From Limnohabitans sp. Rim47 (GTDB taxonomy: Bacteria > Pseudomonadota > Gammaproteobacteria > Burkholderiales > Burkholderiaceae_C), in assembly GCF_001517545.1 (NCBI RefSeq), contig NZ_FBYA01000002.1, forward strand, positions 62,001 through 126,000: a stretch of 64,000 nucleotides of DNA, given 5' to 3'. The notes below the pieces were generated by a model. The model worked only from the letters and a program-made list of their open reading frames with translations, did not search any database and was not told where the DNA came from. Position numbers and translations under genes: made by a program. Below are positions 26,317 to 32,930 of the stretch, in pieces (the stretch's first letter is position 1; the number at the start of each line of letters is the position of its first letter).

Positions 26317-26331
26317 GATTCAGACGCCACT

Positions 26332-27681
26332 TCAGTTGGCTTTACCAAGCATGGTGCGCGTGTATTCCTTGCGGAATTCGACGACATCCAGGTTATCCAC
26401 GAGCTCGACATCCGAGAAACTCACGGGTGTGTCTTTTGCAACCGGCTTGACCAGTTTCACCTTGTGTGCCAAACCAATCGGCAAAGCATCCAGGGCCAGG
26501 CTCTTGGAGGCCGGAATGGCATTGGCCCAAACCGCAAAACCGCCCTCACCGTCCAGCATTTCGCCGGCCTTCAAGTCGGTTTTGGCGGTGGCCACCGCGT
26601 CGGCGCGGAACTCTTTGGAGCAACCCGTGGCCTCGCCCCGCAACACGGCCGACAACACGCTCACACTGGTTTCCAGACCGATCAGGTGAAATGGCCGCCA
26701 CATGGAGGCGTACCAACCCGATTTATCAGTCAACAAACCATACTGTTTGAAGCAGGCACGGGTGTATTCATCAGGGGCCTTGAACGTGACAAACATGCCG
26801 TAACGAATGTTGTTCAGCACCTCGCGCCCATCGGGTTCCTGGCTGGCGGCAATGTCGATCAGGCCACTGCGTGCCAGTCGGCCACCATCGGCTGCGGGCT
26901 TGAAAACCTGGGCAAGGTCGTGCAGGCCAGCGGGCAAAAATGCCAGGCCCTCATCAGGGCAATCCAGCCCGGTGCCATTGGCGACCGCCGCCATCTCGAT
27001 GGCCGCTTTGGTGCCGTCGGTGAACGAGTTGTACATCTGCGCGTTGAAATCACCGGCCTTGACCTCGGCCTCGGTCCAGCCGAAGTAGCCCCATACGGTG
27101 TCTGGCGTGGAATAGCGGTACCGGGGCTCAAAGTTCATGCCCTTGCCAGCGGCCGTCAGCTCAAAACCACAAGATCTAACCCAGTCAATCAGCTCGCACA
27201 TGAAGGCGGGCTGGTCTCCATACGCCATCGAATAAACCACGCCTTTGGCTTTGGCTCGGGCAGCCAGTAAAGGGCCGCACATCACATCAGCCTCGACGTT
27301 GACCATGACGACATGTTTTCCGTGGTCAATGGCCAGCAAAGCATGACGCACACCAACGATCGGGTGTCCTGTCGCTTCGATGATGCACTCGATTCCGTCA
27401 AATTCGGCCAAGGCTGCCGCGTTGTCCACGATGCAGGTCTTGCCCGTTTTGTAGGCATCCCCCAGCGTTTTGGCGCTGTATTGATCTTCTTCCCAACCCA
27501 CGCGCTTGAGCGACTCTCGCGCTTTGGCCACATTCAAATCGGCAACGCCTACGACGTGGTAGCCCTTAATGTGCCTGGCCTGCGCCAGCATCATGGAGCC
27601 GAATTTCCCGGCACCAATAATGCCGACACGTACGGGGCCCGCTTCTGCTGCGCGCTTTTGGAGCAATGTTGCCAAGTTCAT
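26332..27681 (-). CDS. NAD(P)-dependent oxidoreductase with C-terminal SAF domain (COG4091-like)
   Basis: The 449-residue product has an N-terminal Rossmann fold (GIIGAGKFGSMM, residues 20-31), a homoserine-dehydrogenase-like middle (ECIIEATGHPIVGVRHALLA, then VNVEADVMCGPLLAARA), and a C-terminal SAF-type segment (KPVAKDTPVSFSDVELVD). The family is often named a predicted homoserine dehydrogenase, but no methionine/threonine genes are near. It occurs here upstream of an ABM protein, an SDR, a TRAP system and a split transketolase, so it probably handles a branched or phosphorylated sugar derivative. The function is not established from sequence. Confidence 0.75.
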   Translation of the reverse strand: MNLATLLQKRAAEAGPVRVGIIGAGKFGSMMLAQARHIKGYHVVGVADLNVAKARESLKRVGWEEDQYSAKTLGDAYKTGKTCIVDNAAALAEFDGIECIIEATGHPIVGVRHALLAIDHGKHVVMVNVEADVMCGPLLAARAKAKGVVYSMAYGDQPAFMCELIDWVRSCGFELTAAGKGMNFEPRYRYSTPDTVWGYFGWTEAEVKAGDFNAQMYNSFTDGTKAAIEMAAVANGTGLDCPDEGLAFLPAGLHDLAQVFKPAADGGRLARSGLIDIAASQEPDGREVLNNIRYGMFVTFKAPDEYTRACFKQYGLLTDKSGWYASMWRPFHLIGLETSVSVLSAVLRGEATGCSKEFRADAVATAKTDLKAGEMLDGEGGFAVWANAIPASKSLALDALPIGLAHKVKLVKPVAKDTPVSFSDVELVDNLDVVEFRKEYTRTMLGKAN

Positions 27682-27836
27682 GGAGAGTAGTTTCCTTTTA
27701 CAGTTAATGATTGCCTAAAACAAAATCGGAAAATATTTTTGTAAAATATCGCAATTAACAATTTTATTTATCATTAATTGACTGATATTTAATTTAAATA
27801 TTTACAACAATCAAGAACATTGAAATAAATCAATAT
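27682..27836. other. AT-rich intergenic stretch
   Basis: After the oxidoreductase start there are about 150 nt of strongly AT-rich DNA (runs such as AAATATTTTTG and ATTTAATTTAAATATTT at 27730-27812). It contrasts sharply with the GC-rich surroundings. No gene is seen. It could hold the oxidoreductase promoter with an UP element, or be part of an acquired insertion together with the fragment at 27837-28017. Confidence 0.7.
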
Positions 27837-28017
27837 TTACTCAACCGCCAATTCGCTAGAAACAATATTAAGAGTCTCTCTTTCACCTGTCCATTGACTT
27901 AAATTCTTCTTATGTTTAGAAAAACTTAAGCGTTTTCTACCTGCTGCAAATTTGCCTTCAGTGATTTTGAGCAAAAAGTCTGCGTCAAACGACCCAAACG
28001 ATGGGAATTTAGGGCAG
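27837..28017 (-). pseudogene. Possible C-terminal gene remnant
   Basis: A minus-strand frame overlapping the end of the LysR gene by about 9 nt continues for about 60 codons and ends at 27837. It includes FDADFLLKITEGKFAAGRKR and LSQWTGERETLNIVSSELAVE, which read like real protein, but there is no start codon with a ribosome site in this stretch. It uses AT-rich codons unlike its neighbours. It may be the tail of a gene whose front was replaced. I do not recognise the family, and chance cannot be excluded. Confidence 0.3.
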
Positions 28018-28908
28018 CACAGACTCGTTCTGCCAAGTTGTGCGCTCTTGCCGCAACCATTCCAAGAACAATTGGACTTTCGCTTTGCGCAAATGGTCAA
28101 AGGGGCAAACCACCCACTGCGTGGTGAGCTTGAATTGTGGCGGGTTGCGTACAGGGCAAACCAGCGAACCCTCTTGTAATTCACGCCACATCATCAAGTT
28201 ACTCTCCAATGCCACGCCCAAACCGTCTGCCGCTGCATCGATGGCCATGTGGCTGCGGTCAAAAAGCAGGCGGGTCCATTCGGCAGATGGCAAAACCCCC
28301 ACAGACGCAAACCACTGTGGCCACTGCAGCTGAGCCTTCACCGAATAAATCAGTCGGTGCTGCTGCAACTCTGCCGCTTCCATGCTTTGAGGCAAGGCAT
28401 AGGCGGGCGCGCACACCGGCAAGTAGATTTCCTCGGCTAACCCTTCCACAAAAACGCCCGGCCATTGCCCTTCCCCATGGCGAATCTCCACATCAACGGC
28501 TTCCCGGCTGAAGTCGGTCGGCTCGGTTGTGGCATTCAGGCGAACTTCGACATCCGGGTTGGCGTCCAGAAAACGATGCAAACGAGGCAGTAACCACTTG
28601 CTGCCCAGCGTGGGCGTGGTGCGCACGGTCAGTGCGGCGCGAGAGCGAAAGCCTCGAATCCGTTGGGTCGCCTCGGTGATGCGCTGCACATCCTCAGCAA
28701 TCATCTCGAAATAGCGTTCACCTGCTTCTGTCAGGGCGACACCTCGTCCGGCTTTTTTGAGCAAGGTGGTACCCAGGTGCAGTTCAAGTGCATGAATTTG
28801 CTGACTGACGGCCGAGGGCGTGACGTACAGTTCTGCCGCCGCCTTCGTCAAACTACAGCAACGCGCCACCACGTCGAATACAGCAATTGCGCGAAGAGGC
28901 AGTGTCAT
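28009..28908 (-). CDS. LysR-family regulator, GcvA-like
   Basis: The 299-residue product starts MTLPLRAIAVFDVVARCCSL, with recognition region LYVTPSAVSQQIHALELHLG, in the GcvA-like subgroup. The effector domain contains LTVRTTPTLGSKWLLPRL. I chose the ATG at 28908 from family alignment; the open frame extends to 29022 without family similarity. It is divergent from another GcvA-like LysR at 29113, with a 204-nt shared region holding an inverted repeat. It may control the SAF-oxidoreductase gene just downstream on the same strand. Confidence 0.83.
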   Translation of the reverse strand: MTLPLRAIAVFDVVARCCSLTKAAAELYVTPSAVSQQIHALELHLGTTLLKKAGRGVALTEAGERYFEMIAEDVQRITEATQRIRGFRSRAALTVRTTPTLGSKWLLPRLHRFLDANPDVEVRLNATTEPTDFSREAVDVEIRHGEGQWPGVFVEGLAEEIYLPVCAPAYALPQSMEAAELQQHRLIYSVKAQLQWPQWFASVGVLPSAEWTRLLFDRSHMAIDAAADGLGVALESNLMMWRELQEGSLVCPVRNPPQFKLTTQWVVCPFDHLRKAKVQLFLEWLRQERTTWQNESVLP

Positions 28909-28935
28909 GTCGTGGCCAATGGTTATAAGAGCGCG

Positions 28936-29065
28936 AAAGCATATCGCGTTATTGACGTGGTCAAAAGCACGCACCAAATTGACTGACTGGACAGCGCAAT
29001 CCGACTGCGCTGCACATTCCACAGATCAACAAGAACAGGAGCCAATTTAGACTGCGATATGCTTT
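28936..29065. promoter_or_regulatory. Long-spaced inverted repeat between two divergent LysR genes
   Basis: AAAGCATATCGC at 28936-28947 and its exact complement GCGATATGCTTT at 29054-29065 lie 106 nt apart. Each sits near one of the two start codons. A nearby TTGAC-N3-GTCAA palindrome (about 28953-28965) is another candidate site. Symmetric placement suggests that one protein binds at both promoters. Confidence 0.5.
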
Positions 29066-29112
29066 GCCCGGTCAACCAGCAAAGAACGACGATTTAACTC
29101 TATTTAAGTGAC

Positions 29113-29997
29113 ATGATTCCACCACTCGGCGCCCTGCAAGCCTTTGAAACCATTGCCCGCCGCAAAAGCTTTTCACTGGCAGCCGAAGAACTCCACCTGA
29201 CCCCATCGGCTGTCAGTCACCAAGTGGCCAAGCTGGAAAGTTTGCTGAGCGTGCGCCTGTTTGAACGTTCCGCACGAGGTGTGGAGCTGACCCCGGCGGG
29301 CCATCAATACCTGCAACGCGTGGCCAGCGCTTTGGGCGCTATCAACACCGCCACCGAAGATTTGCGACACGGCGTGCAAGACACGCTGTATGTGCACAGC
29401 AGCCCCAGTTTTGCCAGTCTGTGGCTGATGCCACGCATCGCCCGATTCACAGAATTGCACCCCCACATTTCACTGATGCTGTCGGCCTCGCATGTGCATT
29501 CAGACTTTCAGCTGGGCCAGATGGACATCGACATTCGCTACGGCATGCCCAATTGGCCCAACCTCGAAGTCGAGCCGGTTTTTACCGAACACATCCTGCC
29601 GCTGGCCAGCCCCGAATTCATCCGCACCCACGCACTGCACGAGCCGCAAGACTTGCTGCGTGTGCCACTCATCCAATCCAGCGTGAGCGTGGTGCAGTGG
29701 CCCGAATGGTTTGCCCGGTTTGGCGGCGACCTGCGCCCAGAGCGCATGGGCCTGCGCTTTGACCGCGCCATGATGAGTCTTGACGCTGCTGTCCAAAAAC
29801 TCGGCGTGGCCCTGGAAAGCACCAGCATCGGCCAGTCCTTGATCGCCAGCGGCAAACTGCAACCGGTCTTTGCAGAAGACTTGTGCTTGCAGGTGCGGGC
29901 GCACTTCATGGTCTACCCGGCCAGGCATGCTTCGCGGCCAGAGGTGAAGAGTTTTGTGGAATGGTTGCGCGATGAGACAGGGGAGTCAACACGCTGA
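29113..29997 (+). CDS. LysR-family regulator, GcvA-like
   Basis: The 294-residue product opens with MIPPLGALQAFETIARRKSF and LHLTPSAVSHQVAKLESLLS, the GcvA-like winged helix. The effector domain has LYVHSSPSFASLWLMPRIAR and DIDIRYGMPNWPNLEVE. It looks like a diverged paralogue of the LysR encoded head-to-head at 28908. The region downstream (29998-30200) holds no gene. Its targets could be the divergent partner and either adjacent catabolic cluster. Confidence 0.85.
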   Translation: MIPPLGALQAFETIARRKSFSLAAEELHLTPSAVSHQVAKLESLLSVRLFERSARGVELTPAGHQYLQRVASALGAINTATEDLRHGVQDTLYVHSSPSFASLWLMPRIARFTELHPHISLMLSASHVHSDFQLGQMDIDIRYGMPNWPNLEVEPVFTEHILPLASPEFIRTHALHEPQDLLRVPLIQSSVSVVQWPEWFARFGGDLRPERMGLRFDRAMMSLDAAVQKLGVALESTSIGQSLIASGKLQPVFAEDLCLQVRAHFMVYPARHASRPEVKSFVEWLRDETGESTR

Positions 29998-30152
29998 GGC
30001 GGCTTGGAAACTGGCGACTTGTGATAATGCGCCAAAAACGCGCACCGCAAGAGCGGATTCTTCTAACAAAGCAAGTCTCGATCTGTGTTCGCTAAGCATC
30101 GATTTAAGCTGGGAGCAGACGGTCAGTGAAATCTTAATGGGTGACAGCAGCC

Positions 30153-30166
30153 GACCTATATAGGTC
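30153..30166. promoter_or_regulatory. Perfect 14-bp palindrome GACCTATATAGGTC
   Basis: It lies in the 203-nt gap between the convergent ends of the LysR and lactonase-family genes, where no promoter is expected. It resembles an operator rather than a terminator. Nothing else recognisable occupies this gap. Confidence 0.3.
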
Positions 30167-30200
30167 TATCCCTTGCCAAAAGTCAGGTCGCTAAGCGTTC

Positions 30201-31256
30201 TCAATCCGAAAAAACCATGCAAACGGGACTCCCACTCGCATACTGAAGATCAGTAGGGCTCAACTGTCCCGAATCTGAGTCCACCGCAAACACAACAATC
30301 GAATCGCTTTCTTCGTTCAAGGCATAAAGCCAACGCCCATCCTTCGACAGGACAAAGAATCGTGGGGTTTTCCCTGTTGAAGGCTGGCTTTGAATCAAGG
30401 TCAATCGGCCATTGCCCACATCGATTCTGAAAACACCAATCGTGTCTTCCCCTCTGTTGGAAACATACAAAGTTCGACCAACGCGATCAACTTCAATCTC
30501 AGCAGATCGACTATTGCCTACAAAGGTATCAGCCAAACCAGTGATGATTTGGAAGGGGCTCAGTTCACCACTGCTCACATCAAAACGGCAGGCCGTCACA
30601 GTAGAGTCCAGCTCATTGGCAATATAGGCCCATGGCTTGACAGGGTGAAACGCAATGTGCCTGGGACCGGAAGCCTCACGACCCATGGTCGCAGGAAACT
30701 GCCCTGGGCGCAGTTGTCCATCTTCAAACCGAAATACGAAGGTCTTGTCCAAACCTTTGTCAGGCACCACCACGTATTTCCCACTCGGATCAAATGGATT
30801 GAAGTGTGGCTTGGCAAAGGGTTGCTCTTTGCGGTGCGGACCGGGTTCGCCTTCGATCTTCACAAGTTGTGTCAGTGTGCCCAACGATCCATCAGCTTCG
30901 ATGGGCAACACAGCCAAGCTGCTGGTGATGTGGTTGGACACCACCACAAAACGTTCCGTCGGGTCCAGCGCCAAGTGCACCGGATTCTTGCCTTGCGTGC
31001 TCTGACGGTTGAAAAAATTGATCCGCCCCGTGCTCCGATCGACCACGAACGAACTGATCTCCTCGCCATCACCATGCACGGCGTATAGCCGATCACCTGC
31101 CTTATTCAGCGCGAGAAACGACGGGTTGACCAGTTCCCCCTGTACCTGCACCAGTTCAAGCGCTCCACTTTTAGGATTACAGCGGTACACACTGATGCCA
31201 TCACCCCGAGCATTGCGCTCACGGGTGGTTCTTGAACCAACATAGGCAAACACCAT
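30201..31256 (-). CDS. Lactonase-family beta-propeller protein (6-phosphogluconolactonase type)
   Basis: The product of about 351 residues has repeated propeller blades, for example PVHLALDPTERFVVVSNHIT, HFNPFDPSGKYVVVPDKG, HIAFHPVKPWAYIANE and FFVLSKDGRWLYALNEESD. This is the seven-bladed Pgl/muconate-cycloisomerase-like family, whose members hydrolyse sugar lactones or related compounds. No signal peptide is seen. The start is either ATG at 31256 or the adjoining GTG at 31259; GAGGTG lies over the stop of the gene upstream. It is the last gene of the aconitase-GntR-SBP run and could hydrolyse a lactone of the pathway's acid. Confidence 0.8.
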   Translation of the reverse strand: MVFAYVGSRTTRERNARGDGISVYRCNPKSGALELVQVQGELVNPSFLALNKAGDRLYAVHGDGEEISSFVVDRSTGRINFFNRQSTQGKNPVHLALDPTERFVVVSNHITSSLAVLPIEADGSLGTLTQLVKIEGEPGPHRKEQPFAKPHFNPFDPSGKYVVVPDKGLDKTFVFRFEDGQLRPGQFPATMGREASGPRHIAFHPVKPWAYIANELDSTVTACRFDVSSGELSPFQIITGLADTFVGNSRSAEIEVDRVGRTLYVSNRGEDTIGVFRIDVGNGRLTLIQSQPSTGKTPRFFVLSKDGRWLYALNEESDSIVVFAVDSDSGQLSPTDLQYASGSPVCMVFSD

Positions 31257-31262
31257 CACACC

Positions 31263-31997
31263 TCAGGCTGCAGGCGCGACAGACGCACCCTGGATGCCAT
31301 GACGCTGCAGTGCATCTGTCACAAAACCGCTGGCCTTCATGTCTTCGACGAACTGCGCCAAATACGCTGCCGCTTCGAGACCGCGTGCCTTGGGTGTGCC
31401 CATGGCCTGCTGGATCACCATGAATCGACCAGGCAATATGCGGTGCCCCGCAAAGCGGGCCTGATCGGCTTCAAGTTGCTGCTTGACGCCTGCGGCCACT
31501 TCGAGTTTTTGCTCTACAAACACATCGACCACAGTTGGCGATGTGGGCGCACGCACGATTTCGGCCTGTTTCAGCTCACGGGTCAGGAACAGGTCATAGG
31601 CACTGCCTTTGCCCACCGTGACGCGGATGCCGGAGCAGTCCACATCTTCATTGGCTCGAATGCTGGATGTCTCAGGCACCATGTAAGCGCCTTCAATCAG
31701 CACATATGGCGCAGTGAACGCGATGCCCTCGCCACGCAACGGGTCGATGGCAAAGAAACCGATGTCGGCTTGCTCACCCCGGACGGCTTCGACCGATTTG
31801 CCTGCGGCATCAAACACCACCAGCTCGATGCCCACCCCCAACTGTTTCGCCAAAGCATTGGCCAGGTCAATCGACACGCCAAATGGCTCGCCCGTTTGCG
31901 GGTTTTTATTCGCCAGGATCGGGTTGCCCAGATTGATGGAGGCGCGCAGTTTGCCGGTGGGTGCAAAGGCTTGCAGGATGTCGGGAGTCGCAGTCAT
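31263..31997 (-). CDS. Solute-binding-domain protein lacking a signal peptide
   Basis: The 244-residue product has the SBP type-3 fold: GKLRASINLGNPILANKN, then PFGVSIDLANALAKQLGVGI, VEAVRGEQADIGFFAIDPLR, and a typical ending FVEDMKASGFVTDAL. It begins MTATPDILQAFAPTG with no hydrophobic export segment, and no alternative upstream start supplies one. It should therefore be cytosolic and could be an effector sensor or an enzyme using the SBP fold. Its start overlaps the GntR stop (ATGA) and the lactonase gene follows within 6 nt. Confidence 0.8.
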   Translation of the reverse strand: MTATPDILQAFAPTGKLRASINLGNPILANKNPQTGEPFGVSIDLANALAKQLGVGIELVVFDAAGKSVEAVRGEQADIGFFAIDPLRGEGIAFTAPYVLIEGAYMVPETSSIRANEDVDCSGIRVTVGKGSAYDLFLTRELKQAEIVRAPTSPTVVDVFVEQKLEVAAGVKQQLEADQARFAGHRILPGRFMVIQQAMGTPKARGLEAAAYLAQFVEDMKASGFVTDALQRHGIQGASVAPAA

Positions 31998-32890
31998 GGC
32001 TTGAGGAGTTTTCTGATTTTCTGGTGGTTCTTGAGGGTGCGCGAGAGGTGCTCTCGCATGGTGTCGGCAGCCTCTTCGTTGCGACCGGCTTCGAGCAGAT
32101 CGAGCAAGTGCAGGTGCTGCTGGCAGTGTTCCTTGTAGCGCTGGCGGTCTTGCATGGAACGGTAAGACATCAAGCGACGCACCCGGTTCACACGTCGAAT
32201 GGTGTCGATGAAAAACGGGTTGCCAGAGGCCTCGATCAGCGATTCATGAAAACGCACGCCACGTTCGTGCAACTGATCGGGCGTATCGGTTTCAATGCCG
32301 CCATCGAGCAAATGGTATTCCGCAGCACGGCATTTTTCGATGACTTTGGGGTCTAGTCGGTAGCCTGGCTCCATCAAGGCCGCCGGTTCAAGCGCCATGC
32401 GCAGGCGGTAAGACTGCAACAAACTGTCCGGCGTGGTCAACATGTCCGAAAACGTCCAGCCATACCCCGCCTTTTTTTGCGCCCATCCTTCTTGTGCAAT
32501 CCGATGCAGCACGGATTGGAGCTGAGAAGTTGTCAGCTCATAGCGGGTCTTGAGAAGCACCTCGGAAACCGTTTCGGGCAATTCCCCTTTGAGCAGATCA
32601 TCTGCCATGGCGAAATAAGCCCGTGTGATGGCATCCGACTCGGCCAGACCCAATTTTTTGCGCATAGCTGGGTTGGCGACATCAACGGACTTGACCAGAA
32701 AATAGCCCCTATTTTTTTCACGGCGCAAGACACCCTTGTCGTGCAAAAAGGCCAAGGCGTCGTTGATGGGGGTGCGCGATACCTGCAACTGGTCTGCCAG
32801 CCATTGCGCTGGCAAATGGTCACCGATGGCCAGACCTTCCTGACGGACCAGGTCGAGCAAGCGGGCAGAGGTGTTTTTGTCTGGACTCAT
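31994..32890 (-). CDS. GntR-family regulator (FCD effector domain)
   Basis: The product of about 298 residues has a winged helix (LADQLQVSRTPINDALAFLHDKG) and a helical FCD ligand domain ending LLEAGRNEEAADTMREHLSRTL. FCD domains often bind carboxylates through a metal. The ATG at 32890 has GGA before it; an ATG at 32929, two bases past the aconitase stop, would add 13 residues. The gene lies between the aconitase-like gene and the SBP-domain gene on the same strand. The palindrome TTGCACTTT-N8-AAAGTGCAA in the divergent promoter at 35581-35606 is its most likely operator. Confidence 0.84.
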   Translation of the reverse strand: MSPDKNTSARLLDLVRQEGLAIGDHLPAQWLADQLQVSRTPINDALAFLHDKGVLRREKNRGYFLVKSVDVANPAMRKKLGLAESDAITRAYFAMADDLLKGELPETVSEVLLKTRYELTTSQLQSVLHRIAQEGWAQKKAGYGWTFSDMLTTPDSLLQSYRLRMALEPAALMEPGYRLDPKVIEKCRAAEYHLLDGGIETDTPDQLHERGVRFHESLIEASGNPFFIDTIRRVNRVRRLMSYRSMQDRQRYKEHCQQHLHLLDLLEAGRNEEAADTMREHLSRTLKNHQKIRKLLKP

Positions 32891-32930
32891 AAGTCCAGCA
32901 TTCTGCACGGCAAGCAAGGGCAAGTGCATG

